Source: Apus apus
Lineage: Eukaryota > Chordata > Aves > Apodiformes > Apodidae
Direction of reading: 5' to 3'
DNA length: 64,000 nt
Assembly: GCF_020740795.1 (NCBI RefSeq)
Contig: NC_067284.1
Location: 100,245,440-100,309,439 of the forward strand
Shown here: positions 47,312 to 60,500 of the stretch, piece after piece
Layout of the letters: every line of letters begins with the position of its first letter
Numbering within the stretch: the first letter of the stretch is position 1
The notes under the pieces: generated by a model
Database searches by the model: none
Told to the model about the DNA's origin: nothing
Seen by the model: the letters and a program-made list of their open reading frames with translations, nothing else
Position numbers and translations under genes: made by a program

Positions 47312-47400
47312 CCCCTCAAGACGGTTCCTCCCCGCCGGTGTTCAGCACCATCACTCTTATTCAGCAAAGGTTTGAGCAAGCTATGGTTGCCTTCAGCCAG
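47312..47400 (+). CDS. Candidate coding exon of an unknown gene
   Basis: An 89-base segment with a good acceptor (gttctcattttcag, 47311) and a consensus donor (agccag|gtatgt, 47401). With two leading bases from a split codon it reads 29 open codons ending PVFSTITLIQQRFEQAMVAF plus two more, a peptide of ordinary, helix-like composition. I do not recognise the family. It lies on the strand expected for a gene starting at CpG island 3, 11 kb upstream, but no partner exon was found. An open frame of this length is not rare by chance, so the splice sites carry most of the weight. Confidence 0.3.
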
Positions 47401-50400
47401 GTATGTACCTTGTGTGCCATATACACGGATTTTTAATGCCTAGGAACAGGGTGATGTGCCTGGACTTGCACATATCATGCAGCACTGATGTCAGTGTCCT
47501 GCACTAGGGGACCCCAGGTGAGTCGTAGATGGAGAAGTACACACAGGGTGCCCAGGGCAGATGAGCTGGCAGTCATGGGTGCAGAGCAGGGGCTGTTGTT
47601 GTAGAGGGGATGGAGGGGAGAGGCAGTGGGAACTGCACCTCCTGGCATTGCTCCCAGCTGCTCTTCTCACCCTCCCATCAGTCCTGTATGAGCCCAGCAG
47701 GAGCTCAGCCTTTTCACCCATCTCTCCCAGCCCATAAAAAGGGCTGCCAGAGCTGGCTCCTTGTTCATGTGAGTTTCTGCCTATGCTGTTGAGAACACAC
47801 TCTTGGCAGTTTCTCCTGCAGAGCATTTTAATTCTTCACTTTCCAACTGTTTTTCTTTCTTTTGGGTAGCACAGCCTTTAAAATAGGCAGAAGAGGTGGC
47901 TGTGATAGCATTTACTGCTTTATTTTGTACAGATCATGGCTTCTCCTAGCCAAACTGATGGGAAATTTTTGCTGATGTTAGTGGCGGTGCCCATTTTATT
48001 AATTTGACTTCTAGTAAGGTGAGGAATACTATCATTTGAACTGCAGCTACTTCACTACCATGCCCTGACTTACCTTCTGTCCTCTAATAAACCCAGTCTA
48101 GTTGGTCAAACAGCACTGCTAACTGGGCACAGTGATGTTGCAAGTAGGCTTATTTGTTTAAAAAAAAAACAAACACCAAATGGACAGAGGAAAGACAGGA
48201 AGGGCAAAAGCATCTTGGGTTTTCAGATAGTAAAAGTCTGAGTCCTTGAGCTTGCTTGGGGAATGGGGCAGGTTGTGCTGTTCTTCAGTTATGTGTCTCT
48301 TCAGAGTGAGCACATTTTTTGCATTCATGTCTTGACGTGAACATCGGGAGCTGTCAGGCTGTGAGAAAAGCTCAGTTTGACACATTTTCCTTTCACTGGA
48401 AACATTTCTGATAGAAGTCTATGCAGTGGCTTTGTGTGACACCTCCTGGCTTGCCATATGGCTCCATCTCAGAGCCCAGAATCATCCTACAGCCTAGAGG
48501 GATGAGTGGAACTCAAATACTGAACAAGTGCCCAGGACTTGCTGCTCTGTTATCTTTGACCCAGCTGGACAGGAAAGTGCTCCCAGTGCCTTATCCACCT
48601 TCATGCACAGTATAGGTTCTCCCTCTCATTTCTGCAGGAGGCAGCATTTAGCAAGAGCACAGTGCACTGCCGGTGGTGTAATCCATGTTTTTTTCTGTTG
48701 CCAACAGCTAATTTGCCTGTGCCTTCCATGGAGGAGGGAGGTGTGCTCTGGCAGTCCACCCCCTTTTACTGCCCCTCCAGACAAAGCCAGTTTAGGACAA
48801 GCAAACATCAGGCTAGAGCCCCGGAACCTACCAAAGCACAAAATCTCTATTAAACTTAATAGCAGGAAAATTGTCACAAGTTGAAATTGTCACAAGGAAC
48901 CCACCATAAAGCTGTCACCTTTGAGGATTCAGAACAGTCACAGATGAAACATCCCCTGAATTTTTCTTTGTAGGCAGCAAGCTATACAATACCACAGAGC
49001 ACTTACTGGAGCACTATTCTTCATAGCCATTACACAGCGAGGATGAAATTCAAGTGGAGGCAAAAGTCTTTGTGATCTGGTTGCCAAACCTGTGAACTAT
49101 TCAGTCCTGGCTGTTCTCTGTCTAAATGGTGATTTTTCCCTTTCCCCTACAGAGGTTCATAAACTACCTGATTGGGCTAATGCAGGTGATTTTATTAAAT
49201 CAACCATAAGGAAATGAGTTTATTCAACTGACTAGAGATAAGTTCCATCCAGCTCTGAAACTGATTCCTGGTTGCAGTAGCGTGCAGGACATGCTCTAAT
49301 CAAATAGTGCAGATCCAGACACTGACTGAAGAGTTAGCCCGTGAGATAAAGTCACTGCAGTGTCTGATTTCTGGACCTACTGAATGATTATCAGTAGCAT
49401 TAGGAAAAGTTAACAGAAGCATTCTCCCATCACTACTTTCTAGTTATTAACCAACATGCCAACCAGAAATCCTTTGGATTTATGTTGAAAACTACAAACT
49501 TCAAGAAGTAAGTAGGGCAAACCTTTTGTTTTAAAGCACACACCCTCCATATTAAACTGAGACCCTGAAGGAGTGTATTCCTTGGAATGTTGTCTAGAGG
49601 ACATTTCCTTACAGTTGATGTTTATTTTTGTACGAGGTATCTTTTGTACCTCTAAGGCTGAGCTTGCATATTGCTCACTAGGTGCTATCTTCATTACTCA
49701 CTCCTGGTATGGAAGACATTAAACAAGGTGCATCCTCTTCAAAAATTTACAGGGACAGAATTCCTACTCCAAAGGTTTTCCACTGGGTTTTCCACTAGCA
49801 TAGTGCTGGAGAGGTCAGTGGACCCAGCCCAGCTCTTCCCAGGACTGCAGATACAGTTGCAGGAGATGAGAGCAGCAGTGTATTGAAAGTGGCACTCAAG
49901 TGGACTTTCAGGAGAGTGAGGCAAGACTGACGTGCAGCTTTTATTGTAACATTGGGGAAGTAATTTAATTAACCACTGTGTTGATTCCCAGCCCAACAGT
50001 GAAGCTAGCACTGCATTTTCTTGTGGAAAGAAAGATTTGTTTGGAGGTGGTCTTCACACTGATAGAATGAGGGAGGAGAACTTGGGCTCCATGTGGTGTT
50101 TTCTGTGTTGCCCTGGTTCCTTCTGCTGCCCAGGCAGCCAGGTCCAGGCAGGACAGCACAGCATGTACTGAACTGTCCTGCAGAGATGTTGGATCCCACC
50201 CCAACACTGAAGATCTGATTCCTGTCATCATGCAACCACATTTAGTACATTTAGCAGCCTTTATTTTTTTTTTCCCCCCAGTGGTGTGACAGACTTGCCT
50301 TGCCAAGCTGAGAAAGCTCAGGGGAATATCTGCAGAGATGCAGAGGGGTGAGTCACGCAGAGTCTGGGGGCTGATGGCAGAGATCCTTGTGTGGAGGGCT

Positions 50401-53400
50401 GTGGTTAAAGGAGGTGGGAGGGTTTCTTGCTGGCCACAGGACTGAGGTGGGCAGGTGTGGATGAGTCAAGTGAAGGTTGTTGCAATACAAGATTTCTGAA
50501 GGTGAAATCAGTGGTGTTGCTGGTAAAACTACAGAGTTTCATGGCTCAGCTACCCCCCTTCTACTTCTTGCAAACCATGCTGCTCCTGCCCTTCAGTTTT
50601 TCTCTTCATTAACTTTTACACTCTTCCTCCATTTTTCATAATTTGTGTGCTTATTAGCTATATTAGCTAAATGCTTTAGTTCCCTTGTTTAACCAGCTAA
50701 TGATAGTAGTGTGAGTTTTCCTTCATAGGCTGACTGATGGGGAAAATGAGTAAAAACATAATACTATCATAGCACCACCCATATAGAAGCATAGTGGATA
50801 GGGTGCTGCTTTTCAAGGGAAGAATTAATATCCACCCCCTGCTCTGTTCCAGATGACCCATATCATCTGTAGCATGACGTTTCAATTCTGCTTCACAAGT
50901 CCTTACCTGTAACACAGGCTGAGTAGTGCTGCCCTTCCTCACTGGGACGTGGCAAGGAAAGGGGCAGCTCACAACTCACCACAGAAATGGGGCTGGTTCA
51001 TTTGGAGGTAGGCATGAAGCAATTAGGAATTGCAGTGACCTGAAGCAAACCCAGAATATGAGGTTTTTCAGGGTGAGACTTGTCCCTTTATGAACTCTTA
51101 GCATAACAGGACTCTGATCCATGGGGGGAGTAGTTTACTTGAGAAAGAGTTTTGTGAAAACTGGCCAAAATTAAACACAGAACTAACACATTCAACTTCT
51201 CACAAGGGTTGGTTCAAAACACTTCATAGAAGCTGTTCTGATGAGAAACTCAGACATTGGTTGACATTATTATAGAAGGTGTCTGCTTTCTTTGGGAATG
51301 TTACGTTTTTGTTGGAAATAAACCCAACACTAAAAATATCACCAGAACTAAAAAGCTTCTCAATGGGAAAAAATTGCATAGTTGTTGGTAAAGACCTTAA
51401 AGCCTTCATTCTACCTATTTTCTAACTTTCATGTGAGTTCTAGAAACTTGGCCTGTGTGACTCACCTTTGTGCTTTTGATAAATTATAGTCTCATGAAAG
51501 CTGCAATCCAAAAATTATTCAATGAGCACCAAAAACATGGTTTTCACACCAGGAAAGCTAAGCATGTTTTGAAGTAATATTGCCCTGGCACTGACTGATG
51601 TCACCACACACATTCATGTGTCTCCAAGAGCAGAAACAGGAGACTGTGATCAGATGAATTCAATGGGGGGGAGTGGGAAGCTGAGGCATCTCCTCTACAG
51701 AAATTAGCCACAGCAGGATGGCCTGCAGAGCTCACACTGCTGGTGTGACAAGAGAGGGGTCCAGGTTTCCTACAGATGCAGATGCATTAGGGCATCCACG
51801 TGGCTTTAAAATTACTGGAGGGACTTCAGGTGTTACTATCATGTTCCTGTTACCATTTTATATCTGGAAATTATAGCAGGCAGCAAGGACCAGTGGATGG
51901 GAGCTCACAGCTCTGGTACCATGCCTGCAACTTCTGTGTTATGGTGCTGAGTGATGGGGCTTGAGGCTGGAGACTTTCACCTGCAGAAAGCCTGGGAGTA
52001 CTCAATTGCTCTGTTTTACCTGCAGACTGATGGGAGCAGGACACTCTTCGGGTGGGCAGTGACAAGCAGCATCCAGCTGCTGGGCAGCAGCTGCTGCCCT
52101 CCCAGATGCTGAACCATCCAGTTATTCCATGGGGTACAGGCTCTGTCCTTCCACCAACATGCCTTCTTTAAAGAGGCAACACTTTTGTTATGTGCCCAAG
52201 CCTTGGTCATTACCAGCCTATCTCCAAACAACTAATCTGAAACTCCCAGGCAAGCCAGAAAAAGGGTTTTCTGACCTTTGTGCGTAGACACAGCTATCCC
52301 CATGTGTGTGCCACAGGAAATGGGCATGGGCAAGTGTGATATTGCTGCTGGACACTTGGGGGAATCCAGCAGTACTTCAGGCATCTGGACAATCTTTATC
52401 CAGAAGTGGCCAGCATCCTGCAGTGCTCACAGGATGCTTTTAGGAAACAGGATTCTGTGTTTTTTTGAAAGTGTTGTACCTAGAAAAAGCCTGAAAGGGA
52501 TGAGGGCTTCAGTGCTGTGGCCCTGTCAAAAGACTAGTCTGAGAAGAGACAGCCTCAAACTGAGAGATGTGCTGACAAAAATCAGGAGCACCACATTGCA
52601 TGTCTTGGCGAAGGCTAATGAACACCCATGACAGTTTACATCCTGTCTGCTGGTGGAAAGGAAACACGCTGTAGGCGTCCCAGGGCTGACACTCCTGCCT
52701 GGCGTTCCCCCCACGCAGCTGCTGCCGCAGGGTGGGCAGCGGAGCTGGCGGTGCCGGCGTCGGACCTGCCCTACCCCTGGCCTGGGGGGCCAGCAGGCAC
52801 CTGGCTGGGGTGGGCTTTGGGGAGCAGCACGGCGGGGGTGGGGCTCGCAGGCTGACTGCAGGGACTCCCTGCTGACACCTCACCCTAGCTAACTGCCCTC
52901 CCTTCTGCCTCAGCAGTTTTCTGCGTGGCGTTTGCTGCCGCACACCGAAATCTCAGACAGGCACATACAACCTATTAATGCCCAGAAGGGCAGGTGCTCC
53001 TGAGCCTGCCAGAACTGCTGGTAACACCTCCAGGGCCTCGAGCCATGTCCTTGCCAAGCTCTGCAGCATGAGGCAGCCTGCAGAGGTCTCCTGCCAGCAG
53101 AGCATCAGCCCTGGGCTCCCCAGGGCATCAGCTCTTCTAGCAAATGGAGCACACTTGGGCACTTTACCCATCACTGGCACAGGACCATTCTTCTCAGAAA
53201 GTGTTCAGGTGTTCCCAGTACAGCTCTGCCTTGGGCCAGCCAGCCCTTGCCAGGAGCTCCTCAGCACCATCCGTAAGCTGGCACGAATTGGCCATCCCCA
53301 GCGGGAGGCTTAGACAAGGTGTCCCTCCTTGGCAAGGCAATAGCCTTGAACAGCAAAGACATGGACTGCCCTGTGCCAGGTTGCCCCAGAGCCAGGCCCG

Positions 53401-54340
53401 TGCAATGTGCCAGCCACGGGCCTGTGTTTGGCATCTCTGCTGTCACTGGGAGAGGACACTATGAAGGACCATCCTCTGCCCTGAGCCCAGGGCATGGGCA
53501 GGACCTGGCCATGCCAGCTGTGCAGCCCTGGTTTCTTTAGCTCCCTTCCCCACCCAGCATACCCACTTTCCTCCTGTTCACTTCATGGACCAAACCTGAG
53601 TGCAAGATTCCCTGCAGCTACAAGAGCATTTAGGAGGCTACATCCACCATAACAGCACCATCTACCTCTAACTGGGGCTGCCCTGTGCAGCACCTCAGCC
53701 CTTGAGCAGGTTTCACAGGATGCTCCTTGGGTTGCACTGGTACATGGCTGCTTTCGGGACACCCAGGACAACCTCAGCTTCCCCACAGATGCTGAAGACT
53801 TTCACCTTTGCTATCTGCAGTGCTCTCCCCTATAGAGGTGGAAGGTTTCTTACCAAGCAAAAAGGCAAAGCTGTTTCCTCTCAGAAGACACACCACAGAA
53901 CCTTTGTGTGTTTCCTCTGCGTGCAAAGCACCATCAGCCGCTGCTTTCTGTAGCAGCCTGCCTTTTCCCTGCTCTGCTCTGCCTGCTCTCCTGGCAGCAG
54001 CTCCTTGGCCAGCCCATGGAGAAAACATCAGAGGAAAGAGCTGGACATAGGGCAGAAGACCTGTGGAAAAGAAAACAGTCAGAAAGAGTTGGGAGCAAGT
54101 GAGAAAACTTCTCCCTCAGCCTGGCAGGAGGTCCCCAGCCCTTTGCTCACCATGGGTTCTCCACAACGATGGGAGAGGAGAGGGACTGCTAACACCAGCA
54201 CAGAAACTGCCCAGGGAGGAGCATTTCAGAACTACTATAGCACCTGAAAAAAGCACCAGCAAGAAAGAGGGAAATAGCATGTGTCTCCCTCCTGGTGTTC
54301 CCTGAGGAGTTTCCTATGAGGCCACTCAGTGTCCAGAGTG
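47401..54340. other. No gene recognised
   Basis: About 7 kb without recognised repeats or exons. A moderately GC-rich patch at about 52680-53560 generates overlapping frames on both strands, none with a known motif. T-rich run near 50260-50275. Confidence 0.4.
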
Positions 54341-54344
54341 GGGC

Positions 54345-54960
54345 GAGAGAGCAGAGATGTACATGCACAGAACAAGATTTATTTCAAACAGCACTGGGGG
54401 CTTAACTGTTTTAAAGTAAAAAGCACAAGCACAATCAAATTGTGTGGAAATTGGGAGACCAGAACAGAATATTGAAGTTAGAATGCAAAAAGTATCTTAA
54501 CAATAAAATGTAGTACTAGTAGTTAGATCAAACAATAAAGGTTAACCTTTAAAATGTTGGCAACTTACTTATTATCAGGTTTTATACTAGATCTAGGACA
54601 TCAGTTACCCAATTTAAAAGGATCCTATAACCTTACAATTTAAAACTTAAAAATGAAATATTGGTTAATGTTAAATTAACTAATAAAGACAATAAGGGAG
54701 TGGATCTCTCTCACTCTCGCCCGGCACAGCTGGTTCTCCCTTTGTCCAGTCCTTAATTCTCAAGAATTGATCTCTGGCAGATCTCCCTGCTGGAGAGAAG
54801 AAGGTCCAGCACACCTCCTGGGAAAGTATATGGGAGTCCTCCTCATCAAGGGTGGGACCAGGCTTTTCTAGAATAAAGTGGATTAACTGCTGTCATTTAA
54901 CTATTTAGCTGTACCTCCAAAATCTGTCGTTGGAGAATAAAAGGAAAACAGCAGAGAAAG
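54345..54960 (-). repeat. Possible LTR-like or transcript-end sequence, minus strand
   Basis: On the minus strand the segment ends with tgtttgaaataaatcttgtt (AATAAA at about 54383-54378) followed by a C/T-rich stretch, and it starts in a moderately GC-rich part about 500 bases upstream. The arrangement resembles an LTR with R/U5 or a 3' UTR end. No LTR ends, target duplication or second copy were found. Confidence 0.25.
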
Positions 54961-57160
54961 CCAAGAAGGTCCTTTTCACACCAAACAAACTCTTTTGGTT
55001 TTCTGTTAATTCTTACTTTATCTCCATTCTTGGCCTAGTTGTGGCTGGGCTGGGCTCTATGTTCTGCAACACCAAAGAGCAGCTGGTGTTGTGAACGTCA
55101 ACTTGGCCTCTGTACTTTCAAGGTTGTTACCAGCTCAGAGCTTGCTAGGCCCTTTCCTTTCCCATGGGAATCTTTCCACTCCAGGCCTGGGTCTGTAAAA
55201 TTGAGAGACAAAAAAGCATTTGAATCATAGAGGGAAACTGAGGCAGGCATAATGAGAGATGGAGCATCCTGCTACATGCAGTTCAGGCAGAGATGTGCAA
55301 ATTCCAGGCTGGAGAATCTAAGGCAAAGATGGGATGGATGATTAGTCCTTTTCACTGGCTGGAGAAGGCCTGTGCCCCAAGCCCTGGCTGTGCAGACCCA
55401 TGTGCAGAGAGCAGCTGTATGCCAGCCCCTGTGCCCTGGGGAGCAGCCTCTCCAGAGGCCCAAGGTTGATTTGAAAAACAAATCTGTGTCCTGCTGGGTA
55501 GGGGTCTTGGTGACCTCCTTGAACCTGCAGCACTGGGAGGACATTACTAATTCTCACAGGCCCAGAGCTGACCTAGGTGCAACTCCAAGATAAAGCCAGA
55601 GCGAAGCCAGGCTAAATGTTTCAGGATTAAGAAAGTTTGGCATTTTTCTTTTCCACCTTACTTCCAGTCCCACCTGCTGTGCCGCTGATTCCCGGCATCC
55701 CCACAGGAAACTCACTTGTTCCTCCTCCTCAGCATTCCCTCCAGGGAGGAGTACAGAGATTCGTGGGTGAATGAAAATCAGCTGAGGGCTGGGTCCTGCT
55801 GTCACCACAATACAGGTGTAACTTGGCATGTACTTGTGCAGCCCTCTTGTGCTGGTGGTCATGGGCACCTTTGAGAGCAGGAAAGATGAGCTATAGGGGG
55901 CTGCAGGGCCATCCCAGTGCTATGATAAACCCTGGAGCTGAGCTGAACTGAGTAACTCTCATCCTCTCCTTGCTCAGCTGTGCCTGAAGCAGTGCCTGTG
56001 CCCTGAGAGCCTTTGGTGCTCACTGAAGCTAGGAGAGCTGGGCAAGTCTCATCTGAGCATGAAGAAACAGCTCTAGATTTGTTTGGAGACCAGCTTCAAA
56101 CTATGCCATGATGTCAGCCCATGCAAGCTATTTCAGCCACCAGCATGAATGGAACCAGAGGGTTTCCACCCACTCCCTGCCTGTGGTCTCACGTTTGGCA
56201 GGCTTTCAAGTCCAGTCACACAGTTATCCAGTGCCTCCACTGCCAGGCAATCTCCTGCTAGCCAGGCCCAGGAGCACTCAGCACCTAGGTTTGGCCAAGC
56301 ATGCATGCCTGCAGCCTCACATGGCTGCAAGGGACCCAGAAGGGCTCTTGTGCTTAAGAAAACCAAGGCTGAAATGATCACAATCAAACAGCACTTACTG
56401 CATGACACCTACTACTCCTACTCTTTCTCCCTTCCACACATCAGCTCCCACAAAGAGCACCATTTACTTCAGTCTCCACAAAACTGGTTAATACTTAAAA
56501 TGTCAACCAAAGTTGCAAAATCTTTGCAATTCTGCACCAGCCCTGAGCTCCCTGGTACAGCAGTTGAGGGCTCGGGGTTAAGCAGCATGTACTGTGCATG
56601 TGGGTGTGCTCCTCTCATTGCACGAGGGGGTGTTACTGGAGTCTCACTTGTGTTTCTCACTCCACCTGTGACCCTGTCACCTGCTCTGCAGAGGAAAAGG
56701 CAAGTTGTGAGTGGGAAGGGAACAGCCAGATGAAAATGCAGTTGGCTGACGCAGGAGAAGCTCCAGATGTTCTGAAGGTGTGCTTCATATTTCATTGCTC
56801 TCACTTTGCTCTCTTTGAGGTCCCTGAAGGTTTGGATGTTACCTGTCATGGCAAACAGGTGTAAATGAGGTAGAAAATCTATCTGTGCTTCTCACCCTCC
56901 ATGAGAGAGGGCAGACTGGGAGGTGCAGGGTCCCAAGTTTGTCTCAGCCCAGTTCACTGGAGGATCTGCAGCCACAGGCAGACCTACAGCTTGCCAGAAG
57001 CATATCTCCTACTGCCCTTCCAAGGCAAGTGCAAGTGTCCATAGGCCAACCAAACCAACAGAGGACCCTGGTGGACTGCAGATAGGCCTGTGCATTTGGG
57101 TTATATATGAAAACACAACCCGGCTGCTGGACCTCATATCCTCAAACACTAGCCTTGTCT
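54961..57160. other. No gene recognised
   Basis: Frames up to 194 codons (56149-56733, plus strand) have no domain and biased composition. A possible short exon at 56694-56778 (acceptor gctctgcag, donor ctgaag|gtgtgc) has a weak donor and no recognised product. Confidence 0.35.
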
Positions 57161-57164
57161 CCTC

Positions 57165-57597
57165 TCTTATGCCAGGGAGGCACTGGAGCATCTGCCCTGT
57201 GAGGAAAAGCTGAGAGCTAGGTCTGTTCAGCTGAGAGAATAGGAGTCTAAGAAGGGACCTCATTAATGTTTATAAGTATCTAAAGGTCAAGAGGATGGGG
57301 TCAGACTCTTCTCAGTGGTGTCCAGCGACAGAGCAAGGGGCAATGGTCACAAACTGGTACACAGGAGGTTTAACCTAAGTACAAGAAAATACTTCTTTAC
57401 TCTGAGTGTAACAGAGCACTGAACAAGCTGCCCAGGGGAGTTGTGGGGTCTCCATCACTGGAAACATTCAAACCCCTTCTAGACATGTTCCTGTGTAATC
57501 TGCTCTTGGGGATCCTGGGGATCGAGGGGGTTGGACTAGATGATCTTCAGAGGTCTCTTCCTACTCCCGCCCTTCAGTGATTCTGTGATTCTGTGAA
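57165..57597 (+). mobile_element. CR1 LINE, 3' end fragment
   Basis: Clear CR1 3' region: ctcattaatgtttataagta, caatggtcacaaactggtac, gagcactgaacaagctgccc, ggttggactagatgatcttc, and the gtgattctgtgattctgtga terminus near 57577-57596. 5'-truncated, non-coding. Confidence 0.92.
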
Positions 57598-60500
57598 GCA
57601 GTTGCAATCCACTGTCGCCTGCCAGGAAGCTAAGTAGCAGGCTCTTAGCCTCCAATTACGTCTTTTAAAACTCAGGCATTGAAGGAACCGGGGCTGCGGT
57701 GCAGTCACAGCCGTTCCCCTGCTCCACATGTAGTGGTGGATTAACGTTAGGAGACCTGGGTGAGGAAATTAGCCCCATAAAGCTGCAGCCTGAGGCAATG
57801 CCGCTGGTTTTGCATATGAAAGAAATGGCAGTTACTGAGATTTCAAGTACTGGGTGAAAAGCAGGAGACTTCAGGAGCTCCCACTGGAGTACAAAGTACC
57901 TTCTTGGCTCTTCCCGTGCAAATCCGTCGGGATATTTAATTGTAAATCAGTTACAGCCATAAAAGCAAAATGCTATTTACTTTGATGTCGAAATGAAGTC
58001 CCAACAAATTGCCCACCTCTGGGCAGGAGGAGGGATTTTAGCCAAACTCATTGCACCTGTTTCTTACTGAACAATATAACCCAGAAAAAAAAAATATACT
58101 GTCAAGTATTGTTTTTCTAAGCTTCTTGTACTCAGCCTGACCCCACAAAACTCATCCAGGAGGAAGCTGTATCCCTGTCCTCATTGTTTATCACCTGTAT
58201 GTAAGCCTTTTACTTCTCAGAAATGCTCTTGATCAAAATGACTCGGCTCCATTGTGAGTCAGTCGCTCCCTGTGTGTCCATATACAGATTTATCAACATT
58301 ATTCTGCCTGCTGTGAACTCGGGTTTCCTTGAGACAGCAGATGTGAAGCTGCTGTGAGTCCTGGTGTCCCCAGAGCCAAGGAACAGCTGTCTCCGAGTCT
58401 CCTGCAGTCAAAGGTGTTGGCTGCACAGAGGTCCCCAGCATCTATGGGCAGACCTGTCCCACACTGTCTGCACAGCCCGGGGCACGGTGGTTTTACCTCC
58501 ATGTGTTGGTGGTCCTGATCTTGCTTTAATTTGGGTAGATGACGGATGCTGGACAACCACTTGTAAGGAAGCTTTTATGTGACCTTTGGATGTACCAAAA
58601 ACAGCTAGCAGAAGAGGATTAAAGTCACCTTAGGAAAGTGTTTGAAACACTGGAATTGAAGGACTGTTGACTCGTGGGTTTTTTTTAAAGGATTTGGAAA
58701 CTTGATGAAACTGTGGAAGAATCCCTTGAAAAACTGCTGCAAGGACTGAGAAAGCTCTGCATTGTGAATCTGAAGGCTATCAACAAGGAAGATTAGGAGA
58801 TGATTCAGGGTACATATGTGGATTCATTCATGCAGGGGAAACAGCTGCCACAACAGGCTCTTCAAAGTAGCAGAAATAAGCATTAGGAGAAGTGGTAGCT
58901 GAACACGCTGGGAAAAATAAAATGTGGAAATAACCACACTGTTAATAGGCAGTTGTAGAAGTGTGAAACATAATGAAAAAAAACTCAAAGTGAATCCTTG
59001 TGTCTCTGCTGAGATCTCCAGGTCAAAAGGAAGAACCTTTTTGGGGGTTTTATGTGTTAACTAAAAGCAGAAGTACTTTAGTCAGACACACATTGCTGGG
59101 TGGGCTTGCTACAAGACTAACCAGCTGGAATTCCAATGTGGACATGCAGCCAGACTAGATGATTTTGTGCACTCTTTCATGGCTTGGAATGGTGGATGAG
59201 CCTATGTGTACACATTACCTGTTTTCCTAAGGAAAAAAGAAATCGTCTCCCTTCTACTTGGTATTTCCTCATCCTGCAAGGCCAAGGACGGATCTCACTC
59301 TTGGCTCTTCTGCTGGCTCAGACTATGACTCTGGTGTGTCACTCTCACTGCTTCATTGCAAAATAAGTGTCCAATTGGAAGACAGGGCAAGAATAAGCAT
59401 CTAAAAGGGATCTAGAACACATCCAAAGGCATCTAAAGATGTGTTATTAGGCAAGCAACATTATTTAAGTAGAGCCAGCCACTCTTTGCTCTTATCCACA
59501 GTCGTAAGGCTGGCGCTGGGGTGGCCCTGGATTGCAGCCTCCCAGAAACCCAGTGATGAGCACCCATCTCCCCTTGGCTACCATCAGTAACCCCACTTCA
59601 ACACAAGGAGATGTGTACACTGATTATTTGTCGCAAATATAAAGTCAAATGGATTTTCTCACTTCTAATATTTCTCTTTTTTTTTCATAGAATAACTCTA
59701 AAAATAATCCCTGAAAGCCCCCTACCTTAAATGTTTTTTTAAAAACTGACAGAAAAAACCCAAGAAACTCTCCAGTCAGTTACAAACAGACAACGGGAAA
59801 ATCCTGCACTTGACTAATTGTAGTACTGCGGCCGGGCTTCCTCTGTGGGGATTTCTCAAAGTTCAACTTCTGCATGAGAGCCAAACTGAAAACGAAAATC
59901 AGGCTCTGCTTGAAGCCCTGCTGAGCCAATCACAGGTGAGCAGAATAAATCTGTCACTCTGCTTTGCCCAACCTGCACCAAACAAAACAAACAGGTCTTT
60001 TTGGTGCTCCCTTGAAGAAAACGTTTGAAAGTAGCTCCATTTCTTAAGAACAGATGCTCAAAAATCTATTTTTGGAAGGCTGCAGGGGACTTTCTTGCTG
60101 AAAGTAGAGGCACAAGAAGTTGGCTCACATTTCAAATAGTTGTTTTCCAGTTGAGGAAGCCTTACTTTTTTTTTTTTTTTTTTGTGAGAGCAATTTATAT
60201 TCAATTAAACTTCTCACAATGCAGAAGTAATTACCCAAACAGTTTCAGCCTTCCATTCATTTTGCAAGGAGACCAAGCTAACCTATTTTTCCTTAACATT
60301 TTTACCACTTTGACCCTGATGGGGCCTCGCTGTGGGAAGCAACACAGTGAAATAGCCACAGCTGCTCCATCAGCAGCTTGCTCACTAACCCAGACCCTGC
60401 AAATGGACCCATCACTGCCCCCATCCTCATCCCGAGGAAATCCACCCACACCCTACCTTCAGCAAGCCTACTCATGGCAGACCTCTCTAGGTTATTACGT

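Noticed and set aside
56149..56733. 194-codon plus-strand frame
   Set aside because: Second-longest frame outside repeats, but with no motif, no exon-like boundaries and an equally open opposite strand; judged random.
56694..56778. Possible exon with gctctgcag acceptor and ctgaag|gtgtgc donor
   Set aside because: Weak donor, no partner exon, unrecognised peptide.
59823..59937. Possible plus-strand exon ending at cacag|gtgagc
   Set aside because: The donor is good, but the only strong upstream acceptor (59692) is followed by stops in every frame, and the nearer one has no pyrimidine tract.
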